Shown here: positions 8,456-17,349 of the stretch, piece by piece
Position numbering within the stretch: position 1 is the stretch's first letter
Layout: the number at the start of each line of letters is the position of its first letter
Source: Petrocella atlantisensis
GTDB taxonomy: Bacteria > Bacillota > Clostridia > Lachnospirales > Vallitaleaceae
Assembly (NCBI RefSeq): GCF_900538275.1
Contig: NZ_LR130778.1
Coordinates: forward strand, 2,476,001 to 2,540,000
Direction of reading: 5' to 3'
Length of the DNA stretch: 64,000 nt
Translations under genes and position numbers: made by a program
Notes under the pieces: model-generated
Databases searched by the model: none
The model's input: the letters and a program-made list of their open reading frames with translations, nothing else
Told to the model about the DNA's origin: nothing

Positions 8456-9439
8456 ATGAAAAATATTTTAAGGCTTACAATGCTATTTTTTGCTTTAGCT
8501 ACACTTTTAGTAGGATGTACATTAGATGGACCAACTAGTTCAGAAGAATCAGCTACTACGGAAGAAGAAAGTACAAATGAAAGCACAACAGATCAAATCA
8601 CAATAGGTGCGACGACAGTTACACTTAGACATCAATTTTTTATTGAAATGGATGAGGGAATGAAAGAAGCTGCTCTTGAAAAAAATGTAAATCTCATTGT
8701 TAACGATCCCAATGTAGATGCTCAAAAACAAATAGCGGCTATAGAAGACTTTATCCAACAGGGCGTAAAAGGTCTTGTTGTTGTTGGAACAGATCCTTCT
8801 GCTATAGTACCTGCAGTGGATGAGGCTGCGGCAAAAATGCCAATTGTTACTATTGACATGCAACTTAATACAGATTCTGTTGATAGTTTTGTTGGAACAT
8901 TAAATGATGAAGCTGGTAAAAAACTAGGTGAGCATACGCGTGCATATATTGAAAAAGAACTTGGCGGTGTAGCAAAAATTGCTGTAGTGACATGGCTAGA
9001 GTCTAGTATTCAAAGACAACGTATTGAAGGTTTCTTATCGGCGTTCGAGGGAATGGATGGTGTGACTATACTTAATCCTCAACCTGGTTATGACAGGGAA
9101 GAATCTATGAACACAGTGGAAAATATTTTGCAAGCAGATAAAGATATTAATATAATCTATGCTACTGCGGAAAATAGCGTTCTTGGTTCAATGGCAGCTA
9201 CAGAATCGGCAAATCGTAAGGATGTTAAAATTGTAGGTTTCGACTTAACAAAAGAAGCAGCTGATGGTATTGTCGATGGAAAAATACTCTCCATGATTCA
9301 ACAACAGCCAAGAGAGATGGGACGACAAGCAATTTATGCAATACTTGATAAAATAAATGGTAAAGAAATTGATTCAAACATCCCAATTCCTGTCCTGCTC
9401 TACGATAAAGACAATGTTGCAGACTTTCTAAACCAGTAA
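8456..9439 (+). CDS. Sugar-type ABC substrate-binding lipoprotein (RbsB-like)
   Basis: A 327-residue protein with an N-terminal lipoprotein signal ending in the lipobox 'LLVGC' (Cys about 22) and an acidic Ser/Thr linker. A periplasmic-binding-protein type 1 fold follows: 'DQITIGATTVTLRHQFF', 'AIEDFIQQGVKGLVVVGTDP', 'VKIVGFDLT'. It would sit on the outer membrane face and deliver a monosaccharide, nucleoside or related ligand to the permease. TAGGAGG lies upstream. The hairpin that follows the gene (9451-9489) probably keeps its transcript more abundant than the rest of the operon. Confidence 0.9.
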   Translation: MKNILRLTMLFFALATLLVGCTLDGPTSSEESATTEEESTNESTTDQITIGATTVTLRHQFFIEMDEGMKEAALEKNVNLIVNDPNVDAQKQIAAIEDFIQQGVKGLVVVGTDPSAIVPAVDEAAAKMPIVTIDMQLNTDSVDSFVGTLNDEAGKKLGEHTRAYIEKELGGVAKIAVVTWLESSIQRQRIEGFLSAFEGMDGVTILNPQPGYDREESMNTVENILQADKDINIIYATAENSVLGSMAATESANRKDVKIVGFDLTKEAADGIVDGKILSMIQQQPREMGRQAIYAILDKINGKEIDSNIPIPVLLYDKDNVADFLNQ

Positions 9440-9450
9440 TTTCTTTAAGC

Positions 9451-9489
9451 TATCAAAGCAGAAAAGTTAACTAAGTTTCTGCTTTGATA
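9451..9489 (+). terminator. Intercistronic hairpin (partial terminator or mRNA stabiliser)
   Basis: Perfect 14-bp arms (TATCAAAGCAGAAA at 9451-9464 and its complement at 9476-9489) with an 11-nt loop. There is no real U-tract, so it more likely protects the binding-protein mRNA or attenuates transcription than ends it. Confidence 0.6.
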
Positions 9490-9527
9490 CATAAGAAAGT
9501 ATAAGAAGAGAGAAGGTAATCTACAAG

Positions 9528-11042
9528 ATGACTGAAAACAATATAATTGAGTTGCAAAATATATCCAAGAATTTTCCAGGTGTAAAAGCTCTTGAGAAAG
9601 TAAATTTTTCATTAGAAAAAGGAGAGGTACATGCCCTGCTTGGCGAGAATGGTGCGGGAAAATCAACTTTAATTAAAATTTTGACAGGTGCCTATCAACA
9701 GACTGTAGGAACGATAATATTTGAAGGAAAAGAAGTAGATGGGATGACGCCCGAACGATCCAAACATCTAGGAATAAATGCCATCTATCAAGAACTTACG
9801 CTCTTTCCGGATATGACGGTTGCACAAAACATCTTTATGGGAAACGAGCAACATCAAAAAACATTACCGTTTCTCGATGATAGAAGTATGAATTTAGAAG
9901 CCACTTCCTTATTTAAAAGAATTAAGCTCAATGTAGAGGCCACAGTATTGTTAAAGAAACTAAGTATTGCTCAGCAGCAAATGGTTGAAATTGCAAGAGC
10001 ATTATCGCTTAACACGAAAGTACTAATCATGGACGAACCGACTTCGTCTATAACTAAGCAAGATACGGAAGTTCTTTTTGATTTGATAAGGGAGCTCCGA
10101 AATCAAGGTGTTAGTATAATTTATATATCTCATCGGATGGAAGAAATTTTAGAAATTTGTGATCGGGTAACAGTAATGCGTGATGGTAAGGTGGTTAAGA
10201 CTCTTCCTATTGAAGCTTCTACAAATACTGAGGAGCTAGTAAATTTAATGGTATATAAAAAGCTAAAAGATTTCTTTCCAAAAGTTATTGTGTCTATTGG
10301 AGAGGAAGTCTTAGCGGTAGATAAATTAAGTTGTGCCGGTGTTTTTAACGAAATTAGTTTCAACGTCCGTTCTGGAGAAATTTTTGGAATTGGTGGTCTT
10401 GTTGGTAGCAAAAGGTCTGAAGTTGTTGAAGCGATTTTTGGGCTTAGAGAATATAACTCTGGAGAAATTAGATTCAATGGAGAGAAGTTGGTAAAGCAAA
10501 AACCAGAAGATTGCATTAATAAAGGAATGGGATTTATTTCTGAAGATCGAAAAGGTACCGGACTTTTACTTACTATGAATGTAAAAGAGAACATGACACT
10601 CCCAAGTCTGAAAATGTTCAAAAAATTAAATAGCTTTTTCGTTGATGAGTCTAAAGAGGAAGTAGTTGTTAATGAAAAAATAGATTCCTTACGGGTCAAA
10701 ACGCCATCAATTCATCAAAAAATTGATAAGTTAAGTGGCGGAAACCAACAAAAAGTACTTATAGCTCGATGGTTACTTTTAACTCCTAAGCTCTTAATCA
10801 TGGATGAACCAACGCGAGGAATTGATGTTGGTGGTAAATCTGAGATTTACCAAATTATGGGGAATTTAGTGAAGATGGGAGTAAGCATTGTAATGATTTC
10901 TTCAGAAATACCTGAGCTACTTGCCATGAGTGACCGAATTATGGTCATGCGTGAAGGTCGTAATGCTGGCATTCTTTCGGAAATGCAAAAAACAGAGGAG
11001 AATATCCTAAAACTAGCATTTGGAGGTAAACTTAATGAATAA
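9528..11042 (+). CDS. Sugar ABC transporter ATPase (RbsA/MglA-like, two ABC domains)
   Basis: A 504-residue protein with tandem ABC domains. The N-terminal domain has Walker A 'GENGAGKST' (about 39-47) and Walker B 'VLIMDEPTSSI'. The C-terminal domain has the altered Walker A region 'GGLVGSKRSEVVEAIFG', typical of this family, the signature 'LSGGNQQKV' and Walker B 'LLIMDEPTRGID'. It powers the carbohydrate or nucleoside uptake system of the operon. It overlaps the permease gene by 8 bp. Confidence 0.92.
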   Translation: MTENNIIELQNISKNFPGVKALEKVNFSLEKGEVHALLGENGAGKSTLIKILTGAYQQTVGTIIFEGKEVDGMTPERSKHLGINAIYQELTLFPDMTVAQNIFMGNEQHQKTLPFLDDRSMNLEATSLFKRIKLNVEATVLLKKLSIAQQQMVEIARALSLNTKVLIMDEPTSSITKQDTEVLFDLIRELRNQGVSIIYISHRMEEILEICDRVTVMRDGKVVKTLPIEASTNTEELVNLMVYKKLKDFFPKVIVSIGEEVLAVDKLSCAGVFNEISFNVRSGEIFGIGGLVGSKRSEVVEAIFGLREYNSGEIRFNGEKLVKQKPEDCINKGMGFISEDRKGTGLLLTMNVKENMTLPSLKMFKKLNSFFVDESKEEVVVNEKIDSLRVKTPSIHQKIDKLSGGNQQKVLIARWLLLTPKLLIMDEPTRGIDVGGKSEIYQIMGNLVKMGVSIVMISSEIPELLAMSDRIMVMREGRNAGILSEMQKTEENILKLAFGGKLNE

Positions 11043-12042
11043 CAATAAGTCCTTAAAAAAAGAAACGGGTCTTTCTTACCGCAAAATGAAGGATGGTATA
11101 CATACTTTTTTGAAAGAGAAAAGTAGCGCTGGAATAGGATTGATTTTGACGTTCAGTATTATTAGTCTAATGACCGATAAATTTTTAACTGCTGAAAATC
11201 TTTTAAATGTTGCAAGGCAAGCATCAACAAATGCCATTGTCGCCGTAGGGATGACGTTTGTAATTATTACAACGGGCATCGATCTCTCAGCAGGAGCTGT
11301 TTTAGCTTTAGTGGGTACAGTTGTTGCAGGAATGATTATGTCATACGGCCTACCGATACCCATTGCCATTGCCATTGCCCTTCTTATTGGCTTGCTAATT
11401 GGGGTGGGCAAAGGGCTAATTATCTCTACACAGAAGATTCCTGCATTTATCGTAACTCTTGCTTTGATGACAGTTTTGCGTGGTATGGCATTTGTCTATA
11501 CAACGGGTCGTCCAATTTATGTGGATATAGAATCTTTTAGAATGCTAGGGCGCGGCTATATCGGTCCGATTCCTATTCCTGTAATACTAATGGTGATTGT
11601 TGGGGTAACTGGTCATTGGTTGCTCAAAAAAACAAGTTTTGGTCGTCATGTTTATGCGGTAGGTGGAAACGAGGAAGCTGCTCGGTTGTGTGGAATCAAT
11701 ATTAATAAGACATTAGTTGGTGTATATGCATATGCGGGATTAATGACAGCATTAAGCGGTATAATTTTAGCCTCTCGACTTTCAACGGGTTCACCAAATG
11801 CAGGAGAAGGTGCAGAACTGGATGCTATAGCTGCTGTTGTGCTTGGTGGAACAAGCTTAATGGGTGGTGTTGGATCTATTGGCGGAACCTTTATGGGTGT
11901 TGCGATTATCGGTATTATGAACAATGGACTAAATTTAATGAATGTTTCCTCTTATAATCAAATGATGATAAAAGGTTTAGTAATTTTGTTAGCGGTATGG
12001 GTCAATAATTTAAAAATGAAAAAATCCAAAAAAAATGTTTAG
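11035..12042 (+). CDS. Sugar ABC transporter permease (RbsC-like)
   Basis: A 335-residue membrane protein of the BPD_transp_2 family with 8-10 hydrophobic segments. It carries the family motif 'VGMTFVIITTGIDLSAG' near 75-91 and the coupling-helix region 'GGNEEAARLCGININ' near 207-221. The start at 11035 is chosen because GGAGGT lies 8 nt upstream, inside the end of the ATPase gene. It completes the RbsABC-type importer. The insertion element lies directly after it, so BtpA and PfkB may be cut off from the operon promoter. Confidence 0.92.
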   Translation: MNNNKSLKKETGLSYRKMKDGIHTFLKEKSSAGIGLILTFSIISLMTDKFLTAENLLNVARQASTNAIVAVGMTFVIITTGIDLSAGAVLALVGTVVAGMIMSYGLPIPIAIAIALLIGLLIGVGKGLIISTQKIPAFIVTLALMTVLRGMAFVYTTGRPIYVDIESFRMLGRGYIGPIPIPVILMVIVGVTGHWLLKKTSFGRHVYAVGGNEEAARLCGININKTLVGVYAYAGLMTALSGIILASRLSTGSPNAGEGAELDAIAAVVLGGTSLMGGVGSIGGTFMGVAIIGIMNNGLNLMNVSSYNQMMIKGLVILLAVWVNNLKMKKSKKNV

Positions 12043-12181
12043 GTAATGAAAGACTAACTATTAAAAGTCAAGTAGGAAATCATTGGAGTACAGAAAAATA
12101 TTTTGATACATGAACATTGAAAACTGCATGACGAACAGAGCATCCTTTCTGGTGCTCTAAAGAATACATGAACTCTGAGGA

Positions 12182-13357
12182 CTAAGCAGTTTTAATATAG
12201 AGCTGACCAGTTTTTTCGAGGTGGTAGATTATTCTAACCAACTTCTTTGCAGCGTGAGAGATGGCAACATTATAGTGTTTACCTTCTGCTCTTTTCTTGG
12301 CGAAGTATGCTGAAAACGTTGGATCCCATATACAAACATACTTCGTTGCATTGAATAATGCGTAGCGGAGATATCGTGAACCGCGCTTTTCCAAGTGGGA
12401 ATAGCTTGATTCAAACTTTCCGGATTGATAAGTAGATGGTGATAACCCTGCATATGCAAGGATTTTGTCAGGAGAAGAAAAGCAAGAGAAATCACCAATT
12501 TCAGCAATAATCATTGCGCCCATACGATAACTTATGCCAGGGATACTGAGGATTGGTGAATTGATCTCATCCATCATTGCTTCAATAATACCTTCAATTT
12601 CGCTGATTTCAGAACTTAATTCTTGAATATGCCGGATTGTATGTTTCAGTTCAAGAGATTTAGCTGGCATATTAGAGCCGATAGAACTTCTGGCTGCATC
12701 GCGGATTAGAATGGCTGTATCCCTTGAATAATGCCCTCTGGAGGAGATTTCCAGAAGATGTATTAAGTGAGTAAGGTGCGATGAGGCGATAGCTGATGCA
12801 CTCGGAAATTCAGAGAGTAATGCATAAACCGAAGCAAGATGAAGTGTAGGAACCAAGTGTTCCAGTTCGGGGAAAAGGATGGTTACAAGTCGCTTTATAG
12901 AGACTTTCAGTTTTGAACGATCAGCGACAGTTTTGAAGCGATAGCGTGTTAATGACTTCAATTCTTCATTGTGATAAGATGTATCTGAGTAGGACTTTAA
13001 GTTCACATCAGACATCATCATAGAAGCAATCACTCTTGCATCAACCTTATCTGTTTTGGTCTGTCTAAGGCTTAGACTTTTTCTGTACAGATTAGAATGT
13101 AAGGGATTGATAATATAGGTCGGCAAACCTTTATCAAGAAGATATCCAAGAAGATTGTAACTATAGTGTCCAGTGGCTTCTAGTCCTACTTTTACTTTAG
13201 ATAAATCTTCAGTAGTGGATTGGATCTTCTGGATAAGAGATTCAAAACCGACAAGGGTGTTTGAGATGGTGAAGGCATCAAACAGGATTTCACCATCTGA
13301 GTTTGTGATAAAGCAATCATGTTTATCTTTTGCAACATCAATACCAACAAAAATCAT
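12182..13357 (-). CDS. IS110-family transposase (DEDD recombinase)
   Basis: A 391-residue protein. The RuvC-like N-terminal domain begins 'MIFVGIDVAKDKHD' (catalytic Asp), followed by 'KVGLEATGHYSY' (Glu) and 'KTDKVDARVIASMM' (Asp pair), giving the DEDD set. A helical linker is followed by the Transposase_20 domain ('PGISYRMGAMIIAEIG ... LAYAGLSPSTYQSG') with the conserved serine region. The ATG at 13357 is preferred because GGAGG lies 6 nt upstream; the ATG 12 nt earlier overlaps that site. No stop or frameshift is seen, so the enzyme is probably active. Confidence 0.95.
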   Translation of the reverse strand: MIFVGIDVAKDKHDCFITNSDGEILFDAFTISNTLVGFESLIQKIQSTTEDLSKVKVGLEATGHYSYNLLGYLLDKGLPTYIINPLHSNLYRKSLSLRQTKTDKVDARVIASMMMSDVNLKSYSDTSYHNEELKSLTRYRFKTVADRSKLKVSIKRLVTILFPELEHLVPTLHLASVYALLSEFPSASAIASSHLTHLIHLLEISSRGHYSRDTAILIRDAARSSIGSNMPAKSLELKHTIRHIQELSSEISEIEGIIEAMMDEINSPILSIPGISYRMGAMIIAEIGDFSCFSSPDKILAYAGLSPSTYQSGKFESSYSHLEKRGSRYLRYALFNATKYVCIWDPTFSAYFAKKRAEGKHYNVAISHAAKKLVRIIYHLEKTGQLYIKTA

Positions 13358-13369
13358 AAAAACCTCCAT

Positions 13370-13600
13370 TGAAATATATTCGATACTGTTTTAGACCACG
13401 GTTGCTCTTTGCGATTGTAACCTCGTTCTAAATAAACCGTCATGCGGTATCTAACTGATTAACAAATGAACAAAGAGACTGTGGTTAGAGCCTTTACAAA
13501 ACCATCAAGTGGTAGGAGATAAAAACTAATCCACAGTATCTAAAACAAGCATAGCCTAACCTATAGAAAAGGTAAAGAATGGCTATGACTATATAATACG
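13370..13600 (-). ncRNA. Candidate bridge RNA region of the IS110 element
   Basis: Recently studied IS110 elements encode, ahead of the transposase, an RNA that pairs with donor and target DNA. Here that interval is non-coding and can fold: ACCAC plus CTCTTTG (13395-13411) pairs with CAAAGAG plus GTGGT (13471-13485), leaving a 59-nt interior that could hold the guide loops. I see the stem directly; the RNA function is inferred from the family and the position. Confidence 0.45.
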
Positions 13601-13611
13601 AGGAGTAACAT

Positions 13612-14454
13612 ATGAAACAAATAGGAATTCTTCCGGAGAAAAAAAACGCTATTGAAAGTATTTTCAATAAAAAGAAAGCTGTAATTGGCATGATTCATAC
13701 TAAAGCATTGCCAGGAGCACCACGCTATAATGGTGAAACTATGGAAGAAATTATTGAATTTTCCATTAGGGATGCTTTAGCACTTAAAGAAGGAGGAGTG
13801 GATGGTCTGATGTTTGAAAATGCTTGGGATATTCCATTTTCTAAACCTGAAGATATTGGTTTTGAAACAGTATCTGCTCTTGCTGTACTGGCAAAGGAAG
13901 TCACACGACAGGTTAATCTTCCATTTGGTTTCAATTTTTTAGCTAACGGTGTTTTGGCTGCTTTAGCGGCAGCTAAAGTTACAGAAGCCCAGTGGGTTAG
14001 ATCGAATCAATGGGTGAACGCTTATGTTGCAAACGAAGGAATTATTGAAGGGGCATCAGCAAAGGCTATGCGTTATAAGAGTATGCTTCGTGACAAGGAC
14101 ATTAAAATCTTTGCAGATGTGCATGTTAAGCATGGAAGTCATGCGATTGTGGCAGACCGTTCGTTGGGCGAGCAAACGCGCGACAATATATTCTTTGATG
14201 CAGATGTATTGATTGCCACAGGTAGCCGAACAGGCGATGCCACACACATCGATGAACTTAGAGGTATTTTTGAAAATACAAATTTACCAGTTATTGTTGG
14301 AAGTGGTATTACACCTGAAAATGCAGACGAAATATTAAAATATGCAAGTGGAGTTATTGTTGGTTCTAATTTAAAAGAGGATGGTGTATGGTGGAATCCG
14401 GTAAGCTTAGAACGTACAAAGCGGTTAATGGATGTTGTTAATAAGCATCGATAG
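13612..14454 (+). CDS. BtpA/SgcQ-family TIM-barrel protein
   Basis: A 280-residue protein with the BtpA family landmarks: 'VIGMIHTKALPGAPRY' near 23-38, 'GGVDGLMFENAWDIPF' near 62-77, 'ADVHVKHGSHAI' near 168-179, 'VLIATGSRTGDATHIDELRG' near 200-219 and 'PVIVGSGITPENADEIL'. The fold is a TIM barrel. Besides the photosystem I factor of cyanobacteria, the family occurs in sugar operons such as E. coli sgc, where its reaction is unproven. GAGGAGTAAC precedes the ATG. It is followed 26 bp later by a PfkB kinase, so a role in metabolising the phosphorylated import product is plausible. Confidence 0.85.
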   Translation: MKQIGILPEKKNAIESIFNKKKAVIGMIHTKALPGAPRYNGETMEEIIEFSIRDALALKEGGVDGLMFENAWDIPFSKPEDIGFETVSALAVLAKEVTRQVNLPFGFNFLANGVLAALAAAKVTEAQWVRSNQWVNAYVANEGIIEGASAKAMRYKSMLRDKDIKIFADVHVKHGSHAIVADRSLGEQTRDNIFFDADVLIATGSRTGDATHIDELRGIFENTNLPVIVGSGITPENADEILKYASGVIVGSNLKEDGVWWNPVSLERTKRLMDVVNKHR

Positions 14455-14480
14455 ACAATATATAAAAAGAAGGAGATTGT

Positions 14481-15398
14481 ATGTCAAAAGTTGAGGTAAT
14501 TTGCTATGGAGATATTAATGTAGATTATGTTGGGAATATGAACCGCTTACCCGAGGTAGATGAAGAACTTCCAATAGAAAACCTTACTATTCACTGCGGT
14601 GGAGCGGCAACCAATGTAGCTGTTGGATTGGCTCGGCTTGGCCATAGCGTATCTTTTTTGGGATGTACAGGTGATGATGAAATTGGTAAACGTTTACTTT
14701 CTGAGCTAGCTGAAGACGGCGTAATTATTTCTAATGTTATTGTCAAAGAAGATATGAATACAGGCATGGCGATTGCAATTCTTGATAATGAAGGAGAACG
14801 ACGTCTAATGACCTACTCTGGTGCCAATAATAAGATGGAAGTAAGAGATATCAGTGAGAATATATTTGAAGATGCTCGCATTTTTCATTTGAGTAGCCCA
14901 CAACTACATATGGTAGAGCCATTATTAAAATATGCAAAAGAAAAGGGTCTCATAACTTCTTTTGATCCTGGTAGTATTATTTGCAGGTTAGGCATCTCGG
15001 TGATTGAACCTTTATTACATTTAGTTGATGTATTATTTTTAAATCAAGTTGAATACCAACAGCTCATGGGTAGTAAAATCCCATCAAATCTTAGATATTT
15101 TTGTGACTTAGGTTGCAAAATGGTTATCTATAAAAAAGGACGAGAGGGAAGCATCTTATTGACAAAGGAAGGTCTTAGTACAGAGTTGCCAGGGTTTGAT
15201 GTCGTATCTGTGGATTCGACAGGTGCTGGAGATGCATTTGCGGCGGGTTTCCTTAGCGCGATGCTTCGCAATGAAGAAATGGATATGATTATTCTTTCTG
15301 CTAATGCAATGGGAGCGATTGCTGTAACTGCACGTGGTGCAAAAGTGGCACTTCCTGATAGAAATAAACTTGAAAAATTTATATATAATCATAAATGA
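14481..15398 (+). CDS. PfkB-family carbohydrate/nucleoside kinase
   Basis: A 305-residue ribokinase-fold enzyme. The N-terminal substrate motif is 'CYGDINVDYVG ... CGGAATNVAVGLARLG' (residues 7-60). The C-terminal ATP/anion-hole motif 'DSTGAGDAFAAGF' (about 245-257) carries the catalytic Asp. It should phosphorylate the sugar or nucleoside brought in by the RbsABC-type transporter. AGAAGGAG precedes the ATG. The operon ends after this gene at a clear terminator. Confidence 0.9.
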   Translation: MSKVEVICYGDINVDYVGNMNRLPEVDEELPIENLTIHCGGAATNVAVGLARLGHSVSFLGCTGDDEIGKRLLSELAEDGVIISNVIVKEDMNTGMAIAILDNEGERRLMTYSGANNKMEVRDISENIFEDARIFHLSSPQLHMVEPLLKYAKEKGLITSFDPGSIICRLGISVIEPLLHLVDVLFLNQVEYQQLMGSKIPSNLRYFCDLGCKMVIYKKGREGSILLTKEGLSTELPGFDVVSVDSTGAGDAFAAGFLSAMLRNEEMDMIILSANAMGAIAVTARGAKVALPDRNKLEKFIYNHK

Positions 15399-15793
15399 CT
15401 ACAAAATAATTAGAAGATTTTTCTAAAAAGCGACCAAACAAATTTTTAACTCTAAAAAGAAGGTATTGACCTTCTTTTTTTTGATATGAATTGGTACTGG
15501 TTTGTGGTCTTATAATAATTTCCATATTTGAAGTTTTTATTATTGTAATTCAAATATTTTATGTATGTCATAACGTCTTTTAAAGGCACTGGTAAAGAAT
15601 ATGATTACAAAGATGTTGTAACCTTAATCAAGATTATCTGTGATTGAAGCCTGATTTTAGTTAGATAGTGAAATCTAAAAAGTGTAAGAATGAAGTACTT
15701 GATTAATGGTTTTGCTTTCTGTATGATACTGCTTAGGACAAATACTTATAATCATCGGTCCAACTTATTTCTATAGAATATGGAGTCATGACT
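15399..15793. other. Intergenic stretch
   Basis: Apart from the terminator at 15454-15482 I see no gene, palindrome or repeat here, only AT-rich sequence ahead of the next gene. Confidence 0.6.
15454..15482 (+). terminator. Terminator of the btpA-pfkB transcript
   Basis: AAAAAGAAGGT and its complement around a 4-nt loop, the right arm ending in a run of eight T. Confidence 0.88.
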
Positions 15794-16537
15794 ATGTTAG
15801 TGAATCGTATTTATTTTATATTTGTTACATTTTTCACAATGATTACGTTTAGCTTATTGCTGGACAACCCAATACTAGCCGGTGTCATCACCCTAATACT
15901 TATCAGTACCGGATATATTGTGATTGCCTTATTTAGGAATAAGAAAAGGCTACACCTTTTAGAAGACCTATGTGACCCAAAGGCTTTTATCGAAGCAACG
16001 GAGCACCAAAGAGGGATAACTGGAAAAGACCCCAAAATAAATGCTTATCTTAATGTGGATCACAGTGCCGGTTTGATTCTATTAGGCAAATATCACGAGG
16101 CAAAGGATCGGTTGCTTTCAATTGACCCCAAATATCTCTCCCCAAAAAATGGAACCTTACTTATTTATAACATTAACTTAATTTCTTGCTATTATGGACT
16201 GGGTGATGTTACTGAAGCTGATAACCTATATGAGGCAAAAATGCCATTGCTCTCACCAATTAATTCTAAGCTAACCCTATATACAAAACTATTAATTGCT
16301 GAGCGATTTTATATTCATGGAAAACTACTTGAAAGCAAGGAAAAATATAAGGCATGTCTAGAAGAAAAAGTAAGCTTACGTCAGCGCCTGTGTATTTTGT
16401 ATAGCCTTGCACAAATAGATGAAAAATTGGAGGACCTTAAAGCAGCTCAAATAAAGTATGAAGAAGTTGCAAAACTTGGCAATCAGTTATGGGTTGCAAA
16501 AGATGCACAACAAAAGCTTCAAGTGCTATCATCATAG
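15794..16537 (+). CDS. Membrane-anchored TPR-like protein of unknown function
   Basis: A 247-residue protein. Two hydrophobic segments near residues 5-45 are followed by a soluble region of paired helices ('NLISCYYGLGDVTEADNLYE', 'ALAQ'-like turns such as 'LYSLAQIDEKLEDLKAAQIK'), which resembles tetratricopeptide repeats. No catalytic motif is seen. The second ATG (15794) is preferred because the GGAG site lies 8 nt ahead of it but only 2 nt ahead of the first ATG. It stands alone, before the VTT-domain gene. Function unknown; TPR proteins usually scaffold other proteins. Confidence 0.65.
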   Translation: MLVNRIYFIFVTFFTMITFSLLLDNPILAGVITLILISTGYIVIALFRNKKRLHLLEDLCDPKAFIEATEHQRGITGKDPKINAYLNVDHSAGLILLGKYHEAKDRLLSIDPKYLSPKNGTLLIYNINLISCYYGLGDVTEADNLYEAKMPLLSPINSKLTLYTKLLIAERFYIHGKLLESKEKYKACLEEKVSLRQRLCILYSLAQIDEKLEDLKAAQIKYEEVAKLGNQLWVAKDAQQKLQVLSS

Positions 16538-16634
16538 GATATATAAATATCATATCCAGTCATAATTTGAACAGATTTGATCGGTATAATCTAATATAAG
16601 AAGAAATTGAGTTCTAATATTAGGAGTGTTGGTC

Positions 16635-17327
16635 ATGATTAAATATATGAAAAACCATAAGAAAATCATTATATCTCTAGGAATTGCTACCGTCATAGCA
16701 ACTTTAGCATATGGCTATAGAAATGATCTTCAAAATATCTTTGAAATTCTATCGGGTGGTACAGTTGACGATCTAGTAACATTGATTCAAAGCTGGGGTA
16801 TTGGAGCACCCATTGTAAGCATTTTACTGATGGTTTTGCAGGCCTTTATAGCGCCAATTCCTTCTTTTTTAATTGCTGGAGCCAATGGATTGGTCTTTGG
16901 CACTATTGGCGGTATGATCATATCTTGGATCGGAGGCATGCTGGGTGCCATGGGTACGTTTTATCTGGCGAGACTACTGGGTGAAAAATTTGTAAAGAAA
17001 TACGTTCAAAGCAATAGCCTCATGGAAAAGGTAGATGAAATCAGTCAAAAGCACGGTACGAAGGTCGTTTTAATCGGTAGGTTATTACCCTTTATATCCT
17101 TTGACTTTTTAAGTTATGCGGCAGGGCTTAGCACCATGAAACCATGGCGATTTTTTCTCGCCACAGCTTTAGGCATGATACCGGGTACTACAGCCTATGT
17201 ATTACTTGGTAATCAAATATTAAAATACAGCCGTTATACCAATCAAATGTTTTGGATTATAATTGTAATGGTACTTGTCTTTATTGTATATTCCAAGATA
17301 AAAAAATGCGTCAGTCAAGTATCTTGA
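16635..17327 (+). CDS. TVP38/TMEM64 (VTT/DedA-like) membrane protein
   Basis: A 230-residue protein with 5-6 hydrophobic segments and the VTT signature: 'APIPSFLIAGANGLVFG' near 72-88, 'GGMLGAMGTFYLARLLGEKF' near 97-116, and 'LIGRLLPFISFDFLSYAAG' near 139-157. Such proteins are thought to act in lipid scrambling or transport of undecaprenyl phosphate-like carriers; the exact role is unknown. AGGAG lies 8 nt before the ATG at 16635. Its 3' end faces the c-di-GMP gene, 22 bp away. Confidence 0.85.
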   Translation: MIKYMKNHKKIIISLGIATVIATLAYGYRNDLQNIFEILSGGTVDDLVTLIQSWGIGAPIVSILLMVLQAFIAPIPSFLIAGANGLVFGTIGGMIISWIGGMLGAMGTFYLARLLGEKFVKKYVQSNSLMEKVDEISQKHGTKVVLIGRLLPFISFDFLSYAAGLSTMKPWRFFLATALGMIPGTTAYVLLGNQILKYSRYTNQMFWIIIVMVLVFIVYSKIKKCVSQVS

Positions 17328-17349
17328 AAGTCACACTGCCATAAAGACT

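Larger units (their letters stand above)
12060..13600 (-). mobile_element. IS110-family insertion element (ends approximate)
   Basis: One intact DEDD transposase with about 140 bp on its 3' side and about 240 bp of structured non-coding DNA on its 5' side, inserted between permease and btpA of one operon. IS110 elements lack terminal inverted repeats and make no clear target duplication, so the ends cannot be fixed from this copy alone; the coordinates are outer bounds. A long upstream non-coding end fits the IS110 subgroup and not IS1111. An 8-bp inverted pair AAAACTGC/GCAGTTTT (12120-12127, 12186-12193) brackets the 3' side. Confidence 0.75.
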
